Source: Rugalucina vietnamica (Eukaryota; Mollusca; Bivalvia; Lucinida; Lucinidae). From it: a stretch of DNA of 64,000 bases. Within the stretch, counting starts at the first letter, position 1. Each line of letters opens with the position of its first letter. The DNA lies in contig OZ024877.1 of the NCBI GenBank assembly GCA_964017185.1, positions 196,501 to 260,500 on the forward strand, written 5' to 3'. The translations under genes were made by a program, and so were the position numbers. Under the pieces are notes generated by a model that was not told the DNA's origin, ran no database searches, and saw only the letters and a list, made by a program, of their open reading frames with translations. Of this stretch, positions 23,341 to 34,754 are shown in pieces.

Positions 23341-23889
23341 CACATATAAACAAGCAATAAGGAAATCATGTTAAAAGAGATATAAAATATAGTAACCAAC
23401 GTATAACATGTATAACGGAAAGCCTGAATTTTACTAGTACGTTTATTCGTGAGCTGCATCATGTTGCATTTGACGAGTTGGAATCTCATACCCAATTTCT
23501 GTGCCCAATATCCTTCTGAAGTTTCACTAGCTGTATCCTCCACATTCTTAATTTCACGATAACAAACACAATCATCAGCAAAGAGTCTGATTTTCCGATT
23601 CAATATCCGAGGTGATATCATTTATATGCAACGAGAACAACAAGGGACCAAGAACGGTGCCCTGTCCGACACCAGATACAACAGGAGCCCAGACTGATTT
23701 AACGCCATTAACCACAACTCTTTTTTGCATCAAGCCCTGGCTTGCTTATTATTGCATATGATTAGGAAACTCCTTAAAACCGTCTCACTTGATTCTGACA
23801 AAACCTGCCCAGAGGGTGGATACCCCGGGGTGGATACTCCCATATTATGGCAGTACGTGTATGTATCCCACTAAAGCCTCCCCCACCCT

Positions 23890-24040
23890 TTTTTAAGTTT
23901 TTAAGCTCTGAAAGCACCTACACTTTTCGGTTCGATCAGCTCTAAAAGCAACCACTTTTTCTGAATGCACCAATTTTTCCCAGTTCGATCAGCTCTAAAG
24001 GCACAATTTTTACAGTTCTATCAGCTCTGAAAACACCTTT
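23890..24040. repeat. Short degenerate tandem repeat (about 45-50 bp)
   Basis: GATCAGCTCTAAAAGCA-type motifs recur at about 23933, 23986 and 24019, each followed by C/A-rich and T-rich runs. Period and sequence are loose. No gene is seen. Confidence 0.5.
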
Positions 24041-24099
24041 TGAAATGTTACTTACCATAAACTACTGAATTTGGTCTCTCGTAGATATAGCCCTTTTAT

Positions 24100-25260
24100 C
24101 CTATGGAAATTAATGCAAATTATCTAATTTGCATATTCATGAATTTTAATGAAGTCATGAAAATTGCGAAAATCCAGAGATAATCTAATTTCAGACCCAA
24201 ACTATCATTGTGGCACTTTGCTATTTGAACCAGTATTTATCATATGAATAAAAATTAAAACTGATATCCTTTAAGAGCAGTAAAAACATTAATGAGAAAG
24301 GGGAGGGCCATACCGCGGTTTCGACCATTTAAAGTCTCGTCAGTGACCCTTTAGATTTGGCAACATGGAGCCAAAGAGAATTACTGAAATATCGCAACTT
24401 TCAACAGGGTAGTCGATACAAAGACTAGTATAATCTAAACAATGAGACCAAATACATTAAACATTGGTAAGAAAATGAATCTTAACCGATAATAAATTTC
24501 TGATTTCTCAGAATATCCTCGCTGATCTCAAAGGACCGAAAAGAAAATGTAACCTGCACTATGGATGATGTACGGGGAGACTTTTTAGGGCCGCCACACG
24601 GCACAACACCAGCTGCAGTAATAGCAAATAAAAATTGAAACATTTATGGATGTCATGGGCCTATATGAAAATTATCTCATTTGCATATTCATGAATATTA
24701 GAAGAAATGTAAAAAAAAGTCGAGGAAAAACAAGTGAAAAACTATGTTCATTGCAAATTTTTTGATGAGTTATAAGACCTATCACTGGGACAAAATCTCC
24801 TGGCTGCCAGTATATTCAGAAGGACCACTTTAATGCCATAAAATATTGTCTTCAACAATGAACACATTTACATGGTTAAGTTATGTGATTCTAAAGAATA
24901 GGGTGTACCTAGAACAAATACTCATATCCCACCGATAGCATGCTATAGAATCCTAGAATTGGTTTGATAGTGATGCATGGGCCTAGCAATTTAACCAGAA
25001 TACTTAATATTAAAATCATTTAATTTGCTTATTCATGAAAATTAATAAAAGAAACATAAGAAATTGGAAACAAATCATGGAAAAATAGGGGGTATATGTA
25101 CAAACCATTTGTACCAGAGCTGACAATAAGCCCAGAACGCATAAAGAGTTATCAAATAAATGATATGGCAATGAACTTTTACCATGAATTCTAAAAGAAA
25201 AATCTGATTTTCAATTTCATGAATTAAAATGAAAACTTGAGAAATTGGAGAAAAAAAGTG
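24100..25260. repeat. Degenerate repeat region with recurring ATTTGCATATTCATGAAT
   Basis: The block TAATTTGCATATTCATGAAT, followed by AATGAA and GAAAATTG-like text, recurs at about 24118, 24668 and 25013, with a weaker version near 25205. Part of this region (24267-24620) is also found at 61117-61500. It looks like an old repetitive element; no coding signal. Confidence 0.6.
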
Positions 25261-25277
25261 TAAAAATTAAATGGGTA

Positions 25278-25480
25278 AAAAAGTACAAATAGGTAATGAT
25301 CAGGACATGGCGCAATCAGAAAGAAATTCCCACTCCACAAACCGAGGGGTGGGAAAAAACTAAAATAACACTTAGGTACTTATGCATTGTACCAAGAAAA
25401 CATATCGTGACTCCAAAACACAAAACAATTAGAACCACAACAGCTAGAAGTATCGCCATGGAACGATCAGTAATATAGAA
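25278..25480 (-). mobile_element. CTACTTGTACC retroposon, copy 2 (old, deleted)
   Basis: A diverged copy: AAAGTACAAATAGGTAATG corresponds to the family's 3' end. It is followed by the CACTCCACAAACCGAGG block and then, after an internal deletion, the GAACGATCAGTAATA block. Confidence 0.6.
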
Positions 25481-26289
25481 TTAGAGGGGGGCACTCCCAT
25501 ATTAAACCTACAGCTATGTATGTCATGAATGTCACTTTATTTTATATGTATTTGCCTATAACCCTTAAAGGGTATATTTGTACAGGAAATAAAATTATAT
25601 TTTATTCTAATTCTATTCTATTCCTACAATATGACTTGTATCTTAGGAATCAAAAGCCCTAAAGTGCTTAAAACGGCATCAAAAGGTTGCTAGGGCAATA
25701 TTATATCATTCTGTACTACAATATATAGGACATGTTATCTTTAGTGTTATTAATATTAACAAAACATTTGCAGTCGGTTAATAGCTATACATAGCTAATA
25801 TTTACTTGTTAAAATGTCCGACTATAAATAAAATTTGCATTCTGATTTCTATTCGCCATTGAGAGGAAAATTTCAGAAAAATGAAGGCCGTATACATAGA
25901 AAAACAATGTATCTTGGCTACTGATATACCTAGTGAGTTATAATAATGTTTCCAAGTGATTGCTAGGACAATGTTCTATAACCATGTAATCTGATATATA
26001 AATTATCAAGCCGGAACGACCCATTGCCGATACGACCCGATCGTATTACTCGACAGAAACGACCACATTGAAGACTCGGTAGACCAGGCAGGGCACGGCG
26101 CGGTCAAAATGTACAAGTAGGCAACAAGCATTTTAAAATCGTAGTTTCTATTAAGATTTCTTTAAAAGCTCTTAGTTTGATATTCGTCATGTAAAATCGC
26201 ACAATTTTGTCAGTTTTCCCGATTAAAATCGATATGTGTCGTGTTTCGCACCTGATTCACCTACTTAGTTTTCTAGAATAGACTTTCCC

Positions 26290-26900
26290 GTTATAATGGA
26301 ACAACCCGGATATTGCACGTGACTGGATGGGTATAAAAGGAGCAAGCGAGGCAGTGATAGTCATTATTGTGAAAGAAGTTGGACGGTTTAGATCGAAGAG
26401 AGAGACTGCAGGCAGTTGATGATGTAGTAGTAAATAGGCTTCGTGGCATGGAGCTCAGGCTTTGGGATAAGGAGAGATCATTGCGATAGCTCTTATCCTC
26501 AAGTGTTGAACCCGACGTTGAACATCTTAGTGCTGAACGAACATTTGAGACTTTGGACACAGAGATCATTGCGATAGCTGGGTCTTGGTCACAGAGATCA
26601 TTGCGATAGCTGGACCTTGTTCACAATATCATTGCGATCACTGGAACAATCTGGAATCTCAAATAGAAGTTCCTGGGAAGCCTGTGATTTAGGCTATAGT
26701 GGGATAGCCAACGAAACCATAGGGGTTTCAAGTTTGCCAGTGTTGAGCAAATGGCGGTTTGAATTATGAGTTCCTGGACGTAGATTTGGTTTAAAACCAT
26801 TCAGTCACACATCAAGTATTGCATCAGAATTATTATCCAGCATAGTCAGACATCATTTCTAATACAAGGTGTATGAACCACACCAAGACCTAGGGCGAGG
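26290..26900 (+). promoter_or_regulatory. Promoter-like segment with TATA box and repeated AGATCATTGCGATAGCT
   Basis: GGGTATAAAAGGAGC at about 26330 is a strong TATA-type core promoter match. Downstream, AGATCATTGCGATAGCT occurs at about 26485, 26562 and 26597, with a partial copy at 26627. Farther on, ACCACACCAAGACC and GGTCCTCTTGGTGTGGC form an inverted pair (26878-26985). No open frame of interest follows. It could be a solo LTR or part of an uncharacterised element; its ends could not be found. Confidence 0.35.
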
Positions 26901-27137
26901 GTTGGGATCCCATAAAACCGGTTTAAACCCCCCTAGTAATTTTATTACTAACCGTTCCAAGGCGGTCCTCTTGGTGTGGCTCATCTCGTTCGAACCTCAA
27001 TATAGTCGTTTAATTAGCATCTAGCTCGGTACATTTTCAAGCATTATAGTTTTCATAATGTAAGATATACAGAAGTACATGGCTCGGTCCTTGAAACGTT
27101 ACATAACAATCGGGTACTTATCAGGAGGACCGCAGGC

Positions 27138-27836
27138 TAAAAAGGTACAAGTAGGCAAAGCTCAGGAAAAGGCGCAATCAGAAAAAGATTCCCACTCCAA
27201 AAACCGAGGTGGGAAAAAACAAACTAACAATCAGGTACTTTATACCATGAAACATATCGTAAGCCGAATGAGCAGCTATTTTCCCAATAGGTGGCCACTC
27301 AGTTACCTAACTTAACTAAAAGTATGAAAACATACATAATGCGCCAACAGCACAAAAATATTTTAAACACCAAGACATAAAACAAAAAGAACCACTACAG
27401 AAGTATCGACTTGGAACGATCAGTAACACAAAGTTACTGGCGGGCTAAAACCGGTTTTACAGGTACCTAACCTCACCCTCAGCTTCTGCAGTGGTTCATA
27501 ACATTTAGTTAGTTATTTGGTCCTTGTGGTGAATCTCTAACTAGTCAATGAATCATCAAGAACAAACAAATAAATCATGATAAACATCCTGATGAATCAA
27601 AACCCAGGACTCACAGATTGAGTAAGCTGCCCGACGATGGAGATCCCTGGGCGCCGAATACCCTACTAACTCCGGAGCAAAAGAAAAACACCAGTTGGAC
27701 CCCGGCGGGCCAAGCAACAGACAAGAAGCTCCGGCCCCAACCAACTAAAATGAATAGCTTTAAGTCGGGGCCATCATAGAGTCTGACGCCCGACCCACCG
27801 GCGTGCAATTAAAGAAGGCAGCATAGTTATCAACCA
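27138..27836 (-). mobile_element. CTACTTGTACC retroposon, copy 3 (apparently full length, about 700 bp)
   Basis: The minus-strand 3' end GCCTACTTGTACCTTTTT is at 27138. The 5' end is near 27836 (TTGATAACTATGCTGCC). It matches copy 7 along its whole length and no copy extends further. It has no convincing protein-coding frame. The 5' part is GC-richer (GGGTCGGGCGTCAGACTC, GGCCCGCCGGGG), but no tRNA-like box pair is clear. Confidence 0.8.
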
Positions 27837-27870
27837 TGATTGGGTTAAAAACTAAGCATGCAATTAAAGC

Positions 27871-28140
27871 ATGCAATTGAAGCCTTCCTTAATTTTCTTT
27901 TACAAGACTCACGCCGGTACAGTGTCTCTTGACAAAGATAAATATCTGACCCCGGCACCCAGATTAAGATATACCAGGGCATCTCATGATTCACAGTGCA
28001 CAAGATACATGTCCTATAGTGATGCCCTCAAGAATTCGTTCTTCCCAATGACTATTCCATTGTGGAATAGTCTTCCTTCTTCAGTGGTCTCATCTAAGAC
28101 CAAGGAAGAATTTAAGGCTCTTATTTAAATCAAGGGTCCA
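27871..28140 (+). mobile_element. LINE 3'-terminal fragment of a second CR1/Jockey-like family
   Basis: Encodes a C-terminal stretch, SDALKNSFFPMTIPLWNSLP then SSVVSSKTKEEFKALI and a stop. This has the FFP-x-TI-x-WN-x-LP pattern of this LINE group but is distinct from copies A-C. Upstream coding is absent, so it is 5'-truncated. It abuts the 3' tail of LINE copy B. Confidence 0.75.
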
Positions 28141-28708
28141 TAGGTATACGTTTTAGTATCTGAATCTGAATCTGAATAGTTTACTGGTGACACGCCAAAT
28201 GACATTATTTCACCAGGGGGTTCGGATGGGGGAGAAATTAATCCCTTGAACGCACGAGTGAAGCGAACTTGGACACACAGTCATCAGACATTTCAGCAGA
28301 GGAGATAAGTGAATCAGGGAGGTCATTCCAGTCCCTGATAGTCTTTGGAAAGAAACTACTTTTGTACGCTTCTTTGCTAGCTGAAGGTATCTGAAAAGCC
28401 AAAGAGTGTTGATTTCTACAACGCCTATTCTTTGGGATAAGGTCATCTGTGGGTATTCTGGCTTTACCCTTTAGACCCTTGTATAGCAATATAAGTCTAC
28501 TATCCTTCCTCCTTTTCTTAAGAGATTCCCGTTTCAGTTGACCTAAAATGCCAGTCATGTTCCCAGTTTCAAAAACATAATTTCCCGTCACAAACCTTGC
28601 TGCACGATTTTGGACCTTTTCCAGTTCTTCCTGGAGGCCATGAGTGTGAGGGTCCCAAACTATGCTTCCATATTCCAAGACCGGCCGCAGCAGTCCTTTA
28701 TAAGCTGC

Positions 28709-28956
28709 TTTTTGTTTTATGTCTTGGTGTTTAAAATTTTTTGTGCTGTTGGCGCCTTATGTATGTTTTCATATTTTTAATTAAGTTAAGGTAACTGAGT
28801 GGCCACCTATTGGGAAAATAGCTGCTCATTCGGCTTACGATATGTTTCATGGTATAAGTGCCTGATTGTTAGTTTGGTTTTTTCCCACCTCGGTTTTTGG
28901 AGTGGGAATCTTTTTCTGATTGCGCCTTTTCCTGATCTTTGCCTACTTGTACCTTT
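28709..28956 (+). mobile_element. CTACTTGTACC retroposon, copy 4 (5'-truncated)
   Basis: Begins at TTTTGTTTTATGTCTTGG and ends TTGCCTACTTGTACC plus a T-run. An 11-bp target duplication TTATAAGCTGC lies at 28698-28708 and 28957-28967, inside LINE copy B. The 5' truncation with an intact 3' end indicates target-primed reverse transcription. Confidence 0.85.
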
Positions 28957-28967
28957 TTATAAGCTGC

Positions 28968-29273
28968 CGGTTTAAGCCCGCCAGTAACTTATCGTTCCAG
29001 GGCGATACTTCTGTGGTGGTTCTTTTTGTTTTGTGTCTTGGTGTTTAAATTTTTTTGTGCTGTTGGTGCCTTATGTGTGTTTTCATAGTTTTAGTTAAGT
29101 TAAGGTAACTGAGTGGCCACCTGTTGGGAGGGTGCCTGCTCATTCGGCTTACGATATGTTTCGTGGTGTGGGTGCTTGATTGTTAGTTTGGTTTTTTCCC
29201 ACTTCGGTTTTTGGAGTGGGAATCTTTTTCTGATTGTGCCTTTTCCTGATCTTTGCCTACTTGTACCATTTTT
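28968..29273 (+). mobile_element. CTACTTGTACC retroposon, copy 5 (5'-truncated)
   Basis: Begins CGGTTTAAGCCCGCC and ends GCCTACTTGTACCATTTTT. It lies head-to-tail behind copy 4 and is followed at once by an ATIR family 1 element. Confidence 0.8.
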
Positions 29274-30808
29274 AGCTAACCTGAGCCGAAGGCTCACAGG
29301 TGAGCTAATAGTATACCCATGCTCTGGCGTCCGTCCGTCGTCTGTAGTCTGTCGTCCGTCGTCCGTCGTCGCCCGTCGTCCACAATTTCAAAGATCTTCT
29401 TCTCTGAAACCGCTTGGCCAATCAAAGCCAAACTTCATGTGGAGCATCCTTAGGAAGGGGGAACGAAAGTTTATATGAATGCTCCAGGTCACATGACCAA
29501 GATGGCCGCCATGGCTATAAATAGCAAAATTCTTTAAAAATCTTGTTCTCCAGAACCAGTAGGCCGATTTCCACGAAACTTGGTATGTAGCATCGGGGAC
29601 GCAGGCCCATCATAGTTTATATAAATCATGACCCTACAATGACCTTGACCTATTTTACGGCAAGGTTAACTTAGGTCGCCAATGCATTTGAATGGGAAAA
29701 AATGGTAAAATGCTATTTAATGGGTAAAACTTACTGGGAATAGGCAAATGGACAGAAGATTAATGTTAATGGAAAATTTTAGCCCCTGGGGGGTTGTCTG
29801 CCCCCTGCCCAGGGGCTATATACATGTATATTTCCATAGTAATGAAACATCTTCTCGCCTGAAACCGCTTGGCCAATCAAAGCCAAACTCCATATAGAGC
29901 ATCCTTGGGAAGGGGAAAAAAGTTTATATAAATGGTCAAGGTCACATGACCAAGATGGCCACCATGGCTATAAATAGAAAAAAAACTTTAAAAATCTTAT
30001 TCTCCAGAACCAGAAGGCAAATGATTTTGAAACTTGGTGTGAAGCATAAGTGACTGGAGCTCTACAAAGTTTATATAAATCACGACACTGGGATGACCGA
30101 GACCTATTGTACGGCAAGGTCAACATAGGTTGCTTATGCATTTGAATGAGGAAAATTGTTAAAATGTCATTTGTAGGGAAAAACTTGCAGGAAATGGGCA
30201 AATGGATTTAAGATTGATGATTATGAAAAAATTTGGACCCCAGGGGTCTGTCTGCCCCCACCCCGGGGCAATATTCATGTATATTACAGTGATATTCAAA
30301 GATCTTCTTCTCTGAAACTGCTTGGCCAATCAAAGCCAAAATTTATGAGGAGCATTGTTAGGAACTGGGAATGAAAGTGTATATAAATGGTCAAGGTCAC
30401 ATGACCAAGATGGCCACCATGGCTATAAATAGCCTTTTAAAATCTTCTTCTCCAGAACCAGAAGGCCTATGATTTTGAAACTTGGCATGAAGCATCAGGC
30501 ACTGGAGCTCTGCAAAGTTATATAAAGCATGACCCTTGGATGACCTTGACCTATTTTAAGGCAAGGTCAACTTAGGTCGCCCATGTATTTGAATGGGGAA
30601 AATGGTTAAAATGTCATTTGAAGGGCAAAACTTGCAGTAAGTTGGAAAATGGACTGAAGTTTATGATTTGAAAAAGACGTTGACTCCAGGGGTTGCTCTG
30701 ACCCTGCCCTGGGGTTATATACTTGTATATTACCATTCTAGTCAAACAAGTTTACTGATATATATCTCAGGTTTCATGTGAGCGTTTACAGGACCATTGG
30801 TCCTCTGG
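29274..30808 (+). mobile_element. ATIR family 1 element, full length, inside LINE copy B
   Basis: It starts AGCTAACCTGAGCCGAAGG directly after the 3' end of a retroposon copy. It ends with a subterminal inverted motif, then GAGCGTTTACAGGACCATT and GGTCCTCTGG, after which the LINE sequence resumes. It contains three core units of about 455 bp. The 5' terminal motif CTCACCTGAG recurs inverted about 30 bp inside the 3' end, followed by a short terminal hairpin (AGGACCATTGGTCCT). It lies between T residues, with no target duplication. This layout is that of Helentron-type non-autonomous elements; no Rep/helicase is present. Confidence 0.75.
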
Positions 30809-31167
30809 TCTTTCACATCTGAGGGACAAGAATACAAATTTCTCCTCAAGAATCCGGGAGTTCTGTTAGCCTGTGTACAACCATTGGAAATATGAGTATT
30901 CCATTTCAAATCATTTGTGATAGTTACACCCAGGTATTTTATGCTTTCAACGTTTTCCAGTACAGTGCCCTCAAGGGAGTAGTTAGCCTGTATCTTACTA
31001 GACCGTTTATTTGTCAGCTGCATCATGTTGCATTTGACGGGTTGAAATCTCATTCCCCATTTCCTAGCCCAACTGCCTAAACGATCAATGTCTCTCTGAA
31101 GTTTCAATGTATCCTCTTCATTCTTGTTTTCACGATAGCAAACACAATCATCAGCATAGAGTCTTAT

Positions 31168-31203
31168 AAAGCCTTTTCCTGATCTTTGCCTACTTGTACC
31201 TTT
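31168..31203 (+). mobile_element. CTACTTGTACC retroposon, copy 6 (36-bp stub)
   Basis: Only AAAGCCTTTTCCTGATC and TTTGCCTACTTGTACC plus T-run remain, inserted in LINE copy B with a TTAT duplication (31164-31167, 31204-31207). It is recognisable because LINE copy A gives the uninterrupted sequence. Confidence 0.85.
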
Positions 31204-32760
31204 TTATTTCAGACTCAGTGTCTGCTGAGATGTCATTTATATACAAGGAAAACAGCAAGGGGTCGAGAACGGTGCCCTGAGGGACACCCGACACAACTGG
31301 AGCCCAATCCGATTTAATACCATTAACCACTACCCTTTGTTGTCTGAAACAAAGAAAAGCATTTATCCAATTCAGTGTTGTTTCACCTATTCCATAGCTA
31401 AACAATTTGCTTTTAATTAGGAGTTCATGGGGAGGAGAATCGAAAGCCTTTTCAAAATCGAGTATAAAAGTGTCGACCTGGCCTTTTTGTCTAAGATTTC
31501 GGCCCAGTCATTTATCACTGTAGTCAACTGAGTTTCACAGCTATGCCATTTCCTAAATGCGTGTTGCCTGTTCGACAAGAGTTCATGTTCATCAAGATGG
31601 GCCATAATATTTGAGCATACAATATGTTCAAGAAGCTTACAAGGAATGCATGTCAAAGAAACAGGGCGGTAATTGCGGGCAAGTGACCTGTCGCCCTTCT
31701 TAAACAGGGGGCAAATATTAGCAAGAGACCATTCTTTAGGAACTTCACCTCTATCAATTGGCTACTGGAAGAGATGGGCGAAAACCGGTCCTAATTCCAT
31801 AGCCAGTTCCTTTAGGACTCTGGGATGAAGCTCATCAGGCCCTAAGGCTTTAGACGGGCTTAGACCTTTGAGAAGTTTGGTCACCCCTTCCTTTGTGACC
31901 ACAATATCATGCATGAATGGGGCAGATCTATCCATAAGAGGGACCTGTTTGTATTCACTTTTAGTGAAAATATCCGAGAACTGACCATTAAATTCTTCCG
32001 CCTTCTCAATTCGGATTGTGCAATTCCACTTCCATTTCTCTTTTCAACGGGGGAATACCTTGGGTATCTTTTTCTGACTTTTTATGTACCTGTAAAATCT
32101 CTAGGGTTAGCCTTAACATCTCCTACCAAGTTGTTCACGTAAAGATCATGCTGCTTCCTGATATCAGCTTTGATCTCTTTCCGTAAAGATTCAAATTTAG
32201 ATCTAAATTTTGCACTACCAGTCTTTTTAACTTTTGCATGAGTTGCATTTTTTTCTGCGAATCTTCCTTCTTATTTCAGGTGTTATCCAAGGGGCAGAGG
32301 AAACTGAGCGATTAGTTTTTGAGGGGATATGTTTATCTGCCGATTCCTGAATAAACGATGTAATGAGATTGAAATTTTCCTGGACCGACCGAGTATCTGA
32401 GTAACCGTTGAAGTATGTTTCCTTTGCAAATTTAAGTGTTTCTGCTCTCATAGATTCATAATCACCTTTCTGATAACGATACACTTTTCTCCTAGGTTTC
32501 TTTATAGGGGGGATAGCAATTTTCAATGTGCCAGAAACAATGTCATGATCACTGAGCTTATCCGGGGAATGAATGTCTGCAAACTGACCAGGAAGAGAGG
32601 CCAAAATTAAGTCCAAAGTATTTCTTTCTCTGGTGGGGAAATTGACTAATTGTTCCAAACCATGGTCATTCATGATATCTATCAAAATCTGACCCTCCAT
32701 CTGACTCAATGATGACCCAGATTTGTTGAGTCTGTCCGGCCAAACAATATCTCTAAACTT

Positions 32761-33457
32761 AAAAGGTACAAGTAGGCAAAGAGCAGGAAAAGGCGCAACC
32801 AGAAAAAGATTCCCACTCCAAAAACCGGTGGGAAAAAACTAAACTATCAATCAGGTACTTAAACCATGAAAACATTTCGTAAGCAGAATGAGCAGCTATT
32901 TTCCCAATAGGTGGCCACTCAGTTACCTTAACTTAACTAAAAATATGAAAACATACATAAGGCGCCAACAGCACAAAAATATTTTAAACACCAAGACATA
33001 AAACAAAAAGAACCACCACAGAAGTATCGACTTGGAACGATCAGTAACGCAAAGTTACTGGCGGGTTTAAATCGATTTTACATGGCCATAACCTCATCCT
33101 CAGCTTCTGCAGTGGTTCATAACATTTAGTTAGTTCTTCGGTCCTCGTGGTGAATCTCTAACTAGTCAATTAATCATCAAGGACAAACAAATAAATCATG
33201 ATAAACATCCTGATGAATCAAAAACCAGGACTCACAGATTGAGTAAGCTTCCCGACGATGGAGATCCCTGGGCGCCGAATAACTTACTAACTCCGGAGCA
33301 AAAGAAAAACATCAGTTGGACCCCGGTGGGCCAAACAACAGACAAGAAGCTCCGGCCCCAACCAATTAAAATGAATAGCTTTAAGTCGGGGCCATCATAG
33401 AGTCTGACGCCCGACCCACCGGCGTGCAATTAAAGAAGGCAGCATAGTTATCAACTA
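32761..33457 (-). mobile_element. CTACTTGTACC retroposon, copy 7 (full length), inside LINE copy B
   Basis: The minus-strand 3' end is at 32761 and the 5' end near 33457. LINE text resumes at GAAATCACCTAAA. About 697 bp, matching copy 3 closely along its length. This is the pair that defines the family's full size. Confidence 0.85.
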
Positions 33458-34215
33458 TGAAATCACCTAAAAATCACATAAAACGTGAATTAAGGGGGGT
33501 TTGTTGCCTTTATTAATATTTTTGATTTTGTCAAGCTGTTCTCTAAATAAATTGTCAAACTTTTCCAGGGAATTCAATAAGTCATTTCCATTGTCTGATA
33601 CTGGTAAATGACCATCGACAGGTGGTCTATATCAGCTAGCCACAAAGTGAGTTTTCTTATTTACAAAAAGTTTGACCCAAACTGACTCTGAGTCATTGTC
33701 CAATTCTGTGAGGGGCATGTGTGGGATGTCCTTGTGCACAAGAAGCATAACACCACCACCATTTAAGGTTCTATCCTATCTGTACACGCTGAATGGAAAA
33801 GATTCCGGAAATAATTCAGACGTTAATATGGAATTGTCAATTTTTGTCTCCTGAATCGCCAAAATCTGAGATTGACGAAAATCAATGAAGGCCAACAACT
33901 CAAGTTTTTTGCCTCTTATACTGTTTATGTTGATACTGGAAAATTTCAGACCACTAATAAAACTGCTTTTGCTAGTCAAGATTTCAATGGACTTGGTTTC
34001 ATGACCTTTTGCAAGTAGGTCAAACCTATTTTCACTTTCCAAGTTAAACTGTGCATTGAAAAAAGAGTATGCCCCTCTGTCTAGCTTCTTGTAGATAGTT
34101 TTAATTGTCCATCCCGAATGTTTTCCCCCTATTTTGCTAAATTCAAAATTTAGCCACCCACCCCACACCTGAGGTGATGATCAGAAATTGATCGACTCAG
34201 TATCTGAAGAAAGAA

Positions 34216-34273
34216 AAAAGAAAGAACATATCGTAAGCCGAATGAGCAGCTATTTTCCCAAAAGGTACCTAAA

Positions 34274-34325
<52 letters not shown>

Positions 34326-34560
34326 GATAACATACATATTGCAATAAGGCGCTAACAACAGCACAAAAATCTTTAAACACCAAGACATAAAACAATAAGA
34401 ACCACCACAGAAGTATCACCTTGGAACGATCAGTAATATAAAGCAACTGGCGGGCTTAAATAGATTTTACAGGTACCTGACCTCACCCCAGCTTCTGCAG
34501 TGGTTCACAACATTTGGTTAGTTGTTTCGGTCCTCGTGTTGAATATCTAGCTAGTGGACA
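34216..34560 (-). mobile_element. CTACTTGTACC retroposon, copy 8, with a long A-tract
   Basis: Lacks the 3'-terminal block and starts at ATATCGTAAGCCGAATG. A 46-bp A run (34276-34321) replaces part of the TAACTTAACTAAAA region. It ends in the CTAGCTAGTGGACAAAC region about 200 bp upstream of the SSR1 start codon. Confidence 0.7.
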
Positions 34561-34589
34561 AACAAAATAAAGCGATACAAAAAGCTTTT

Positions 34590-34754
34590 ATATCTGACTC
34601 GAAACGACCCGTTACCAGAACTACAGTAGTGTTGGTCTTTATCCTTTCTTCACCTACCGTTTCCGGTTTAGAAGTCTACCGGCGAAAAAAGGGAGTAAGC
34701 CACTGATATCGACGCCAATCTTCATCTATAGACATTCTTTGTCTGTATTGAAAA
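34590..34754 (+). promoter_or_regulatory. Likely SSR1 promoter and 5' UTR
   Basis: About 165 bp of non-repetitive sequence separates the last retroposon fragment from the SSR1 start codon. It holds pyrimidine-rich stretches (TTTATCCTTTCTTCACC) and GACGCCAATC with a CCAAT motif, but no clear TATA box at the right distance. A TATA-less housekeeping promoter would fit an ER translocation gene. The start site cannot be placed from sequence alone. Confidence 0.35.

Larger units (their letters stand above)
21850..23740 (-). mobile_element. LINE copy C (diverged CR1/Jockey-type), interrupted
   Basis: Segments 21850-22556 and about 23410-23740 are collinear with the 3' half of LINE copy A but diverged by many substitutions and small indels. 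The first encodes the RT thumb and C-terminus (YLGVTITKDLKWNTHI, YGSSVWDPH). The second encodes the FADDC region with frameshifts. Between them lies a retroposon copy that itself carries a TRIM. This is the oldest of the three LINE copies. Confidence 0.85.
28163..34190 (-). mobile_element. LINE copy B (CR1/Jockey-type), one element split into four pieces
   Basis: Four blocks are collinear with copy A and with each other on the minus strand: 28163-28707, 30809-31167, 31204-32757 and 33458-34190. Separators are a retroposon pair plus an ATIR element, a 36-bp retroposon stub, and a full retroposon. The 5'-most block extends past copy A into the endonuclease N-terminus (NINSIRGKKLELLAFIDF, ILAIQETKI). 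Coding is broken by indels and by the insertions. The 3' end has the same UTR and TCTGAATCTGAAT tail. Confidence 0.9.
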
